Assembly (NCBI GenBank): GCA_045587485.1
Contig: JAZNCI010000018.1
Coordinates: 62,001 to 126,000 of the forward strand
Reading direction: 5' to 3'
DNA: 64,000 nucleotides
DNA from: SIG440 sp045587485
Lineage (GTDB): Bacteria > Bacillota > Clostridia > Monoglobales > Monoglobaceae
Positions 45,111 through 52,984 of the stretch are shown in pieces. Position 1 is the stretch's first letter; each line of letters starts with the position of its first letter. Both the position numbers and the translations under genes were made by a program. The notes beneath the pieces are model-generated. The model did not search any database. It was not told where the DNA came from and saw only the letters and a list, made by a program, of their open reading frames with translations.

Positions 45111-45172
45111 GTGATTTGCTAAAATTCCTTTAAAATTTGGTAACTTTTTTTGGTTTATTAACAAAAAAGACA

Positions 45173-45201
45173 TTGAAATCAAAAGTTTTATATGATATAC
45201 T
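45173..45201 (+). promoter_or_regulatory. Promoter of the ClpE-like gene
   Basis: TTGAAA (45173-45178), 17-bp spacer, TATACT (45196-45201), 50 nt before ATG 45252. No exact tandem CtsR heptad is visible here. Confidence 0.8.
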
Positions 45202-45251
45202 ATTCATCGACTATTGAATAATGGGTACATTTGTGCCTTGGAGGTATAACG

Positions 45252-47609
45252 ATGCTCTGTGTAAGATGCAAAAAGAATATGGCCGTGGTTTTTGTTACCA
45301 GAATGGAACCTGACGGCAAGCAGGTGAATGAAGGCTACTGCCTTTCCTGTGCAAAAGAACTGAATATAGCTCCCCTTGACAATATGCTCAAGGGTCTGGG
45401 AATAACTCCCGAAGAATTTGACAATATGAACAGCGAAACTTTGGAAATGATGCGCGGTATGATTGACGGAAATGAAGATTTTGACCCGTCGGCTATTCTT
45501 GGTGAAGGATTTATGGACGGCGGAGATTTTGACGACAGTGAAGACGGCGGTGCAATGAAAAAATCACCCCTTTCCTTCCTTTCAAATATGTTTGGAGGCA
45601 ATAATGTTCCCAATGCAGAAGGTGCGCCTCAAAAGGAAAAATCAGCCAAAGCTGACAAAAAAGATAAACCCAAAAACAAGCGCAAATTCCTAGATATGTA
45701 CGGCACAAACCTGACCGCAAAGGCAAGGCACGGTGAAATTGACCGTGTTGTGGGCAGAGAAACCGAGATGAACCGTGTAACACAAATTCTTAACCGACGC
45801 ACCAAAAACAATCCTGTGCTTATTGGTGAGCCAGGTGTTGGTAAAACCGCCATTGCCGAGGGTCTTGCTCTTAGAATTGCAGAAGGCAACGTCCCTGCAA
45901 AGCTTTTAGGCTATGAAATCTATCTCCTTGATATGGCGGCAATGGTTGCAGGAACACAGTTCCGAGGTCAGTTTGAGTCACGTCTTAAGAGTCTTATTAC
46001 CGAGGTTAAAGCACTTGGCAACATCATTCTTGTTATTGACGAGGTACACGTTCTTACCAAAGCAGGTGATGCTGAGGGCGCAATGAATGCAGGCAACATT
46101 TTAAAACCTGCACTTTCACGGGGTGAAATACAGATTATCGGTGCAACCACATTGGAGGAATACCGAAAGCACATCGAAAAGGACAGCGCTCTTGAACGCC
46201 GTTTTCAATCTGTTATCGTTGAAGAGCCCTCCGTTGAAGAAACAATTGAAATGCTAAAAGGAATAAAGGGCTATTATGAGGATTATCACAAGGTAAAAAT
46301 TACCGATGATATTATCCGCACGGCAGCTGTGCTTTCAAAGAGATATATTACCGATAGATTCCTTCCCGACAAGGCAATTGACGTGATTGACGAAGCGGCA
46401 TCCAAGGCAAATCTTGACAATACCGCACTTGCCGAACTTGCAAAACTGAAGGCTCAGCTTGAGGATGTCAAGACAGCCCAGGAAGAAATTGAAACCGCAC
46501 CCGAGGGCGAAAACGCCGACCCGACGACAAATTACGAAAAGATTGCAGAGCTTAAAAGCCGCGAATGTCAGCTTAAATCTGCGATTGAAGAATTAGAAAA
46601 GAATACTGCAAACGTTTACCTTACCGGCGATGATTTGGCAGAGGTAATTGAAGGCTGGACAAAAATTCCTGTAAAGAATATTACCGAGTTTGAAACAAAC
46701 AAACTTGTAAATCTTGAAGAGAGACTCCACCTTAATCTTATCGGTCAGAACGATGCCGTATCTGCTGTATCCCGTGGTATACGCCGCAAACGTGCAGGCT
46801 TCAGCCTTAAACGCAGACCTGCCTCCTTTATCTTTGTCGGTCCCACAGGTGTAGGTAAAACCGAGCTTGTTAAGCAGATTGCAAGAGAGGTTTTTGATAC
46901 CGAGGACGCACTTATCCGCTTTGATATGTCGGAATTTATGGAAAAGCACACTGTATCAAGACTCATTGGCTCGCCTCCCGGATATGTGGGATATGACGAT
47001 GCGGGTCAGCTTACCGAAAAGATACGCCGTCACCCTTACTCTGTCATTCTGTTTGATGAGATTGAAAAGGCACATCCCGATGTGTTTAATATGCTCCTTC
47101 AGATTCTTGACGACGGACGGATAACCGACAGTCACGGCAAAACCGTTTCATTTGAGGACACCATTATCGTTATGACCTCCAATGCAGGCAGCGACAGCTT
47201 TGGCGGTGTTGCAGGCTTCGGCGCAACAAACAATGCATCCAATAAAATGAAGGCTGAAAAGGCTCTTAAACAGATTTTCAGACCCGAATTCCTTAACAGA
47301 ATCGACGAAATAATTGTCTTTGAGGAACTGGCCCACGATGACCTTTTGAAAATTGTTGACCTTATGCTTAAAGAGCTTAGCCGTGGTCTTACCGAAAAGG
47401 GTATCTCTATTATGATAACTGAGGGCGCCAAAGAGCTTATTTGCAAAGACGGCTACAACAGCCAGTACGGCGCAAGACCCATGCGCAGATATATTGAAAG
47501 ACATATCGAAGATAAACTTGCCCATATGTTTATCTGCAACGAGATTTCGGCAGGAAATACTGTTATTGTTGATGAAGCAAACGGCGAAATTGCTGTAAAT
47601 ATTAAATAA
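45252..47609 (+). CDS. ClpE/ClpC-type AAA+ ATPase with N-terminal zinc finger
   Basis: About 785 aa. A four-cysteine zinc finger (C3, C6, C30, C33) replaces the usual Clp_N repeats, then an acidic/Gly/Lys-rich linker (about 75-135), AAA1 (GEPGVGKTA, VIDEVH), a short coiled middle domain (about 405-455), AAA2 (GPTGVGKTE, LFDEIEKAH) and C-terminal D2 domain. This resembles ClpE, a stress unfoldase working with ClpP. ATG 45252 has GGAGG 7 nt upstream; the frame open from 45231 lacks one. clpP, mcsB and ctsR are not adjacent. Confidence 0.88.
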   Translation: MLCVRCKKNMAVVFVTRMEPDGKQVNEGYCLSCAKELNIAPLDNMLKGLGITPEEFDNMNSETLEMMRGMIDGNEDFDPSAILGEGFMDGGDFDDSEDGGAMKKSPLSFLSNMFGGNNVPNAEGAPQKEKSAKADKKDKPKNKRKFLDMYGTNLTAKARHGEIDRVVGRETEMNRVTQILNRRTKNNPVLIGEPGVGKTAIAEGLALRIAEGNVPAKLLGYEIYLLDMAAMVAGTQFRGQFESRLKSLITEVKALGNIILVIDEVHVLTKAGDAEGAMNAGNILKPALSRGEIQIIGATTLEEYRKHIEKDSALERRFQSVIVEEPSVEETIEMLKGIKGYYEDYHKVKITDDIIRTAAVLSKRYITDRFLPDKAIDVIDEAASKANLDNTALAELAKLKAQLEDVKTAQEEIETAPEGENADPTTNYEKIAELKSRECQLKSAIEELEKNTANVYLTGDDLAEVIEGWTKIPVKNITEFETNKLVNLEERLHLNLIGQNDAVSAVSRGIRRKRAGFSLKRRPASFIFVGPTGVGKTELVKQIAREVFDTEDALIRFDMSEFMEKHTVSRLIGSPPGYVGYDDAGQLTEKIRRHPYSVILFDEIEKAHPDVFNMLLQILDDGRITDSHGKTVSFEDTIIVMTSNAGSDSFGGVAGFGATNNASNKMKAEKALKQIFRPEFLNRIDEIIVFEELAHDDLLKIVDLMLKELSRGLTEKGISIMITEGAKELICKDGYNSQYGARPMRRYIERHIEDKLAHMFICNEISAGNTVIVDEANGEIAVNIK

Positions 47610-47611
47610 AT

Positions 47612-47640
47612 ACAGGGTGTACCGATTTGGTACACCCTGT
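47612..47640. terminator. Bidirectional terminator
   Basis: Perfect 12-bp stem ACAGGGTGTACC / GGTACACCCTGT with a 5-nt loop between the convergent clp-like and cotJC-like genes. Confidence 0.9.
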
Positions 47641-47652
47641 TTATATCTCATT

Positions 47653-48324
47653 TTATTGATTAAATAACGGTTTGCTTACATCTTTTTCGTCAACCCTTTC
47701 ACCACCGTGCGAAGGCTCGGACATACTGAAATACATTCTGGCAGCTTTAGTTGTTCCAAAGTCACGGTTTGAACCTGTATCCTGAACCTTATTGAAAGCT
47801 TCGCGGAACATTGCGTTATGGGCTTCCTCTCTGTTAAGAAGAAAATCTATTGTTTCTTTCACCTGCTTATCATCAATCTGTCTGTAAAGATATTCATATA
47901 CCACCTTGGCACGCTGCTCGGATGCAATATTTGACAGCAAATCTGCACACAAATCACCTGTGACACTTACATAATCGCTTGTCCACGAATATCCCGATGC
48001 ATTTATCAGGCCAGGATTAAGCCCCAACAGAACATGGGTCTGTATCTCGCCTGCAGGAACCTTTTCAGCATCCACATCGTGGCCGTTAAGAAGGTTAATC
48101 GTCTGTGCAATCATTTCCATATGTCCAAGCTCTTCTGCCGCAATATCAAGAAACAAATCCTTTATTTCGGGGTCTTTAATCCTGAAGCTTTGTGACATAT
48201 ACTGCATCGCAGCCTTAAGCTCGCCGTTTGCACCGCCAAGCTGCTCCTGCAAAAGTGCCGCATACTGTGGGTTTGGTTTTTCAACAGATACGGGATGGAA
48301 TAAAAGTTTTTCGTGTTTAAACAT
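47653..48324 (-). CDS. cotJC: Manganese catalase family protein (CotJC-like)
   Basis: 223 aa ferritin-like four-helix protein with dimetal ligands visible as E35, then E65-x-x-H68 (AAEELGHMEM), and a second pair later (EQRAKVVYEYL, REEAHNAMF). Family members include spore-coat CotJC and Mn-catalases that disproportionate H2O2. No cotJA or cotJB neighbour is present. Either a spore or vegetative peroxide role is possible. Confidence 0.88.
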   Translation of the reverse strand: MFKHEKLLFHPVSVEKPNPQYAALLQEQLGGANGELKAAMQYMSQSFRIKDPEIKDLFLDIAAEELGHMEMIAQTINLLNGHDVDAEKVPAGEIQTHVLLGLNPGLINASGYSWTSDYVSVTGDLCADLLSNIASEQRAKVVYEYLYRQIDDKQVKETIDFLLNREEAHNAMFREAFNKVQDTGSNRDFGTTKAARMYFSMSEPSHGGERVDEKDVSKPLFNQ

Positions 48325-48384
48325 AGTATAACCTCACTTTCCTTTTTTGTTTATTTTTTCCATATCTGTTTGTTTTATACATAA

Positions 48385-48431
48385 AAAAAGTGACCCTTGA
48401 CTGCATCTTTTTCTGCAACCAAGGGTCACTT
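48385..48431 (-). terminator. Terminator of the ORF-poor transcript
   Basis: 12-bp stem AAGTGACCCTTG / CAAGGGTCACTT around a ~20-nt loop that itself has GCA/TGC pairing, followed by seven T on the minus strand. It lies 60 nt upstream of cotJC and cannot belong to it. Confidence 0.9.
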
Positions 48432-48771
48432 CTGTTCACTCTTTGTATCTAACATCATTTTGTGTACCTCTCTTTCCTTATCTGTTCACTACATCTCCTG
48501 CACTCTTTGTAAACACATTGCATTTTTTCTTTCTCTAATGAGAACAACCTGATGTTTAAGATGCACTCTTGTTGCAGCAAACGAGTCCTCGACTTTTCAA
48601 ACAAAGAATTCTGATTTAAACATATATATCAATTTTTTCTCATCAATCTATGTAATACATTTATACACCGTCGTGTTTTTATCTCTTTTCTTCTTTTCTG
48701 TTTAAATCAATTTCCTTCATTTTAAAGTCTTGAAAGCTTACTTTTTCATTGGACTGTACCTTCCTTTCCTT
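48385..48771 (-). ncRNA. Candidate ~390-nt transcript with only tiny ORFs
   Basis: A good promoter (48778-48806) and a strong terminator (48385-48430) on the minus strand bracket about 390 nt without a normal gene. The RNA is purine-rich with many SD-like GGAGG/AGGAAGG stretches. Tiny frames seen: MKK (SD AGGAAGG, then stop); 22 codons starting MQCVYKECRRCSEQIRK; and, overlapping its stop, a 10-codon frame MMLDTKSEQK with GAGAGG 8 nt upstream. It could be a regulatory RNA, a mini-peptide mRNA or a decayed gene. Confidence 0.45.
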
Positions 48772-48777
48772 GATTTA

Positions 48778-48806
48778 AGTCTACCATATTTCAACCCCTA
48801 TTTCAA
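48778..48806 (-). promoter_or_regulatory. Promoter of the ORF-poor transcript
   Basis: Minus strand TTGAAA (48801-48806), 17-bp spacer, TAGACT (48778-48783). Start site expected near 48771. Confidence 0.75.
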
Positions 48807-48947
48807 TTGACAATTTATTAAAACTCGAAACTTTTTTTTTGTGTAAATAGCAGAAATTATGGGATTTGGCAAAATTTTTCTTTACAACACCCCCAACAAT
48901 ATGATATACTAATTTTGTTGGGCGTTTTAAAAAAATACAGGATAAAC

Positions 48948-48976
48948 AAAGAACCTTGATTTTTTCAAGGTTCTTT
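48948..48976 (-). terminator. Phosphoribosyltransferase terminator
   Basis: AAAGAACCTTGA / TCAAGGTTCTTT stem after the stop, then TGTTT on the minus strand. Between it and the next promoter, a further palindrome CCCAACAA/TTGTTGGG (48893-48923) has no T-run. Confidence 0.8.
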
Positions 48977-48985
48977 TTGTATACG

Positions 48986-49546
48986 CTATTCAATTATTGT
49001 ACCGTCTGCGTTAAATACAGGTAGCGCTTCAAGATAAGTAATATCTGTGCGGCCTATTGCGTCGCCTTCGGCAAGAACTGCCATTCTGCCCACAACATTG
49101 CCGCCAACTTGTTTAATGAGTGTTTCCAATGCAGCCAGAGATTCACCTGTGCTGATAACATCATCAACAATCAGAACACGTTTGCCCTTCATAGCCTCTG
49201 CCTCTTCGGCACCTATACAAAGGGTCTGCTTGTGTGCGGTGGTGATAGAATCAACCTCAGTGGTAATTACATCCTTCATATAAAGCTTTGGACCTTTTCG
49301 CGCAACAATGTAATAGTTGTGACCTGCCTGACGTGCCATTTCATAAAGAAGGGGAATACCCTTTGACTCGGCAGTAATCATAACATCACATTCAGGTGCC
49401 TTTTTCAAAAGTTCACGGGCACAGTTTACGGTAATTTCCACATCACCAAACATAATAAATGCCGCAATATAAAAATCATCCGACACCTTGCAAAGAGGAA
49501 GCTCACGCTTTACCCCCGCAATTTCCATAGTATAAAATTTTTCCAT
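48986..49546 (-). CDS. Purine phosphoribosyltransferase (adenine-type)
   Basis: 186 aa type-I phosphoribosyltransferase: PRPP motif VLIVDDVISTGES, the ITAESKGIPLLYEMARQ loop and KGPKLYMKDV flexible-loop region. It resembles Apt/Xpt-like enzymes that salvage a purine base with PRPP. It is preceded on the same strand by an NCS2 purine permease, supporting salvage, but the base (adenine, xanthine or other) is not fixed by sequence. Confidence 0.85.
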   Translation of the reverse strand: MEKFYTMEIAGVKRELPLCKVSDDFYIAAFIMFGDVEITVNCARELLKKAPECDVMITAESKGIPLLYEMARQAGHNYYIVARKGPKLYMKDVITTEVDSITTAHKQTLCIGAEEAEAMKGKRVLIVDDVISTGESLAALETLIKQVGGNVVGRMAVLAEGDAIGRTDITYLEALPVFNADGTIIE

Positions 49547-49563
49547 TCAGGTCACTACTCCTT

Positions 49564-49693
49564 ATAGAACAAAGCGGCTACGCCGTTCGCCTAGCGGCGG
49601 TCGTAGCGTTCACGCTTTGTTTGCCAATGTGCGTTTCCGACATAGTCGGAAAATTTCGCACGGGCAATCTAAATTTTGTTTTTGTATAATAGG
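49564..49693. repeat. Dispersed structured repeat, copy B
   Basis: About 130 bp matching copy A at 35491-35619. First hairpin: AACAAAGCG...CGCTTTGTT with GCTACG/CGTAGC and CGCCG/CGGCG inside; second: TTGCC...GGCAA with GTGC/GCAC and TTTCCGAC/TCGGAAA. Where it differs from copy A, both arms change together (CTACG/CGTAG here, CTTCG/CGAAG in A). It ends just before the AAGGAG ribosome-binding site of the phosphoribosyltransferase gene. Confidence 0.8.
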
Positions 49694-49737
49694 GGTTTAG
49701 TACCGATAGGCAGTAAATTCCTATTATACATAGAACA

Positions 49738-49766
49738 TCCCTCGTCTTGAAGACGAGGGATGTCTT
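49738..49766 (-). terminator. Hairpin after the NCS2 permease
   Basis: 13-bp stem ACATCCCTCGTCT / AGACGAGGGATGT with a TGA/TCA loop, 20 nt after the stop, without a T-run. It may act as a terminator or as part of the repeat's insertion context. Confidence 0.55.
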
Positions 49767-49784
49767 GTCTTCGTTTATTATATT

Positions 49785-51155
49785 TTATGCAAGACCCATA
49801 ACCTTGAGTACAATATAAATTGTAAACAAAGCAACTGAAACCCACATAACACCGCTGATATCTTTTGCCTTGCCAGTAACGAGCTTAAGAATAACCCAAG
49901 CCATCATACCAAACATAATGCCGTTTGCAATTGAATATGTGAAAGGCATCATAATGATTGCAAGGAATGCACCGATCACATCAGCTGCGTCTCCGGCAAA
50001 ATCAACTTTCTTAATTGATGAAAGCATCAAAAGACCAACATACAGCATAGCAGGTGTTGTTGCAAATCCGGGGATTGCAAGGAATACAGGTGCAAATACA
50101 ATTGCGATGATAAACATAACAGCAGTTGTAAGAGCTGTAAGACCTGTCTTACCGCCTGCAGCAACGCCGGCACTTGATTCAACATAGCTTGTAACTGTGG
50201 ATGTACCAAGACATGCACCAACTACTGTACCAACAGCGTCAGCCATCAAAGCACCGCCGGCCTTGGGCAGCTTGCCGTCCTGGTCAAGAAGGTCGCCTTT
50301 TTCAGCAACACCGATAAGTGTGCCAACAGTATCAAAGATATCTGTGTAAAGGAATGTAAATACTACAAGTGCAAAGCCTGCAAAGTTATCAACGATAAAT
50401 TTAAAATCAAACTTGAACATTGCAGGTGCGGCAAAGTTTGCCTTTATTGCATCCCATGAAAGATTGGGGATTACAGAATACACACCATTTGCAGGGTCGG
50501 GAACATACCAACCGATAAGTTCAGCAATAATACCAAGAACCCATGTAATGATTATACCAAGAAGAATACCGCCGGGAACCTTGAAATGCTGAAGAACACC
50601 GATAATAAGCAGTCCAAATAATGCAAGTGCAACGCCGGGAGCGGCCAAATCGCCCATAGCCACTGTTGTTGCAGGGTCAGCTACAACAATCTTAGCATTA
50701 ATTAGAGCAATTATGGTGATAAACAGACCGATACCTGCGGTAATACCAAATTTAAGGTTTGCAGGAATTTTGTTAACAAGTGCTTCACGGAATTTGAAAA
50801 TTGAAAGAATCATAAAGATAATACCTTCAATCAAAATCGCCGTAAGAGCAACCTCGTAGGTGTAACCCATAGCACCGCAAACTGTAAATGCAAAAAAGGC
50901 ATTAAGACCCATACCTGAAGCCAAAGCTACAGGATAGTTGGCAAAGAATGCCATACAAAGAGTAGCGATTGCAGCAGAAATAGCTGTTGCCATAAATATT
51001 CCTGCGGGTGTTGCACCAGGAATGCTGCCAAGATAACCGGGGTTTACAGCAAGGATATAAGACATTGCAAGGAATGTTGTTATACCTGCGATAATCTCGG
51101 TCTTGACATTTGTTCCGTTTTCTTTAAGCTTAAAAAGCTTTTCCAATGTGTTCAT
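49785..51155 (-). CDS. NCS2-family purine permease (AzgA/PbuG type)
   Basis: 456 aa with about 12-14 hydrophobic helices. Family segments include GITTFLAMSYILAVNP, ASGMGLNAFFAFTVC, and the TSxVTSYVESSAGVAAGGKTGLTA region with the conserved glutamate. It imports adenine, guanine or hypoxanthine by proton symport. No purine riboswitch precedes it. It probably forms a salvage unit with the phosphoribosyltransferase downstream. Confidence 0.92.
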   Translation of the reverse strand: MNTLEKLFKLKENGTNVKTEIIAGITTFLAMSYILAVNPGYLGSIPGATPAGIFMATAISAAIATLCMAFFANYPVALASGMGLNAFFAFTVCGAMGYTYEVALTAILIEGIIFMILSIFKFREALVNKIPANLKFGITAGIGLFITIIALINAKIVVADPATTVAMGDLAAPGVALALFGLLIIGVLQHFKVPGGILLGIIITWVLGIIAELIGWYVPDPANGVYSVIPNLSWDAIKANFAAPAMFKFDFKFIVDNFAGFALVVFTFLYTDIFDTVGTLIGVAEKGDLLDQDGKLPKAGGALMADAVGTVVGACLGTSTVTSYVESSAGVAAGGKTGLTALTTAVMFIIAIVFAPVFLAIPGFATTPAMLYVGLLMLSSIKKVDFAGDAADVIGAFLAIIMMPFTYSIANGIMFGMMAWVILKLVTGKAKDISGVMWVSVALFTIYIVLKVMGLA

Positions 51156-51191
51156 GAGATTCCACTCCTCATTAAAAAATTTGATATTTTC

Positions 51192-51220
51192 ATTTTATAA
51201 TATTTTCGCAATATTTTCAA
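51192..51220 (-). promoter_or_regulatory. NCS2 permease promoter
   Basis: Minus strand TTGAAA (51215-51220), 17-bp spacer, TAAAAT (51192-51197), about 37 nt before ATG 51155. Confidence 0.8.
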
Positions 51221-51329
51221 CAGATTTACAAAAATTTCAAGATTTTGGCGTTTTAAATAACATAATATTCCATTATTTGTATAAATTGCATATTAAAAAC
51301 ACTATATAATGTGTTTTATCCAATACAAC

Positions 51330-51355
51330 AAAAAAATGCGGACTTTCGTCCGCAT
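51330..51355 (-). terminator. Glutamate dehydrogenase terminator
   Basis: 8-bp stem ATGCGGAC / GTCCGCAT with a GAAA-type tetraloop, 12 nt after the stop, then seven T on the minus strand. Confidence 0.95.
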
Positions 51356-51367
51356 CTGTTACAGATA

Positions 51368-52711
51368 TTAGTATATACCTTGTGCCAGCATAGCATCAGC
51401 AACCTTCATAAAACCTGCAATATTTGCACCTGCAACAAGGTCATAGCCAAGACCGTATTCTTCAGCAGCTTCCATTGAAACCTTATGAATGTTAACCATA
51501 ATACCCTTAAGCTTTTCATCAACTTCTTCTGCTGTCCAGCTGTATCTCATTGAGTTCTGAGCCATTTCAAGTGATGAAACCGCAACACCACCGGCATTAA
51601 CAGCCTTTGAAGGACCGATAATTGCCCTGCTTTCTTTAAGATATTCCATAGCATCGTCTGTTGTGGGCATATTTGCAACTTCGATATAATACTTTGTGCC
51701 GTTTGCCACAATCTTCTTTGCTTCGTCAATATTAACCTCATTCTGAGTTGCACAAGGCATACAGATGTCGGCCTTAACTTCCCAGGGTTTTTTGCCTGCA
51801 AAGAACTGACAACCAAACCTATCTGCATAATCCTGAGCACGGTCACGGCCTGAAGCTCGCATTTCAAGAAGGTATGCAATTTTTTCCTTTGTTACAACGC
51901 CGTCGGGATCATAAACATAGCCGTCAGGACCTGAAATTGTAACAACCTTACCGCCAAGGTCCGCAACCTTCTGGCAAACGCCCCATGCAACATTACCAAA
52001 GCCTGAAACTGCAACAGTCTTGCCCTCGATTGTGTCGCCAAGGTGCTTAAGAACCTCGTTTGCGTAATATGTAGCACCAAAGCCTGTAGCCTCGGGTCTG
52101 ATAAGCGAACCGCCATATGAAAGACCTTTACCGGTAAGAACACCGTTTTCCCAGCAAGCCTTAATTCTCTTGTACTGACCGAAAAGATAACCTATTTCTT
52201 TGCCACCTACACCAATATCGCCTGCAGGAACGTCAACATCAGGGCCGATGTGTCTGTAGAGCTCTGTCATAAATGCCTGACAGAATCTCATAATCTCTGC
52301 ATCGCTCTTACCTCTGGGGTCAAAGTCGCTGCCACCCTTACCACCGCCGATAGGAAGACCTGTAAGGCTGTTTTTGAAAGTCTGCTCAAAGCCAAGAAAC
52401 TTGATAATACCAATATATACTGTAGGATGGAAACGAAGACCGCCCTTGTAAGGACCAATTGCACTGTTAAACTGTACACGGTAACCTGTGTTTACACAAA
52501 CTTTGCCATTGTCGTCTTCCCAAGTAACACGGAATATAATCTGTCTTTCAGGCTCCACCATTCTCTCAAGAAGAGCAGCCTTTTCATATTCCGGATGTTT
52601 ATCGATTACAGGAGCTATGCTTGAAAACACCTCTGTAACTGTCTGAATAAATTCAGGTTCGTTTGAATGTTTTTTCCTTACTTCTTCAATAACTCTTTCA
52701 ACATATGTCAT
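51368..52711 (-). CDS. gdhA: Glutamate dehydrogenase (hexameric, GdhA)
   Basis: About 447 aa. Substrate site GPYKGGLRFHP and GGGKGGSDFDP (catalytic Lys), PAGDIGVGGKEIGYLFG, and Rossmann motif VSGFGNVAWG. Length and sequence match the NADP-type family of E. coli and Clostridium. It links ammonium and 2-oxoglutarate to glutamate. ATG 52711 follows GGGGGGAA by 9 nt; the frame upstream to 52759 is not needed. Cofactor preference is inferred from family only. Confidence 0.96.
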   Translation of the reverse strand: MTYVERVIEEVRKKHSNEPEFIQTVTEVFSSIAPVIDKHPEYEKAALLERMVEPERQIIFRVTWEDDNGKVCVNTGYRVQFNSAIGPYKGGLRFHPTVYIGIIKFLGFEQTFKNSLTGLPIGGGKGGSDFDPRGKSDAEIMRFCQAFMTELYRHIGPDVDVPAGDIGVGGKEIGYLFGQYKRIKACWENGVLTGKGLSYGGSLIRPEATGFGATYYANEVLKHLGDTIEGKTVAVSGFGNVAWGVCQKVADLGGKVVTISGPDGYVYDPDGVVTKEKIAYLLEMRASGRDRAQDYADRFGCQFFAGKKPWEVKADICMPCATQNEVNIDEAKKIVANGTKYYIEVANMPTTDDAMEYLKESRAIIGPSKAVNAGGVAVSSLEMAQNSMRYSWTAEEVDEKLKGIMVNIHKVSMEAAEEYGLGYDLVAGANIAGFMKVADAMLAQGIY

Positions 52712-52984
52712 AATAAAAAATTCCCCCCATAAATAAAAACAATGGTACAATTTTAACATTTTTTTAGACCTTTTGCAATAGCTCTACGAAATTTTTCATA
52801 AATTCTATACAAATTTTCCAACATTGTTTTTTTCACACAAATCTACCTGTAAAAATTTCACAAGATTATACCTGACTCAATAGATAACAACGGAATTTTA
52901 TTGTTTTAAACTATCGTGACATAAAGGTTTTTGCCGTCACAATACAATAATGAAGCTAATTGGAAAGCAAGAAGTGTTTCCAAT

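Noticed and set aside
45121..45251. CtsR operator in front of the ClpE-like gene
   Set aside because: No tandem heptad of the GGTCAAA type is visible; only a loose TTGAAATCAAA which is part of the promoter.
51156..51310. Possible purine riboswitch before the NCS2 permease
   Set aside because: The promoter lies about 37 nt before the start codon and the conserved purine-aptamer loop sequences are absent.
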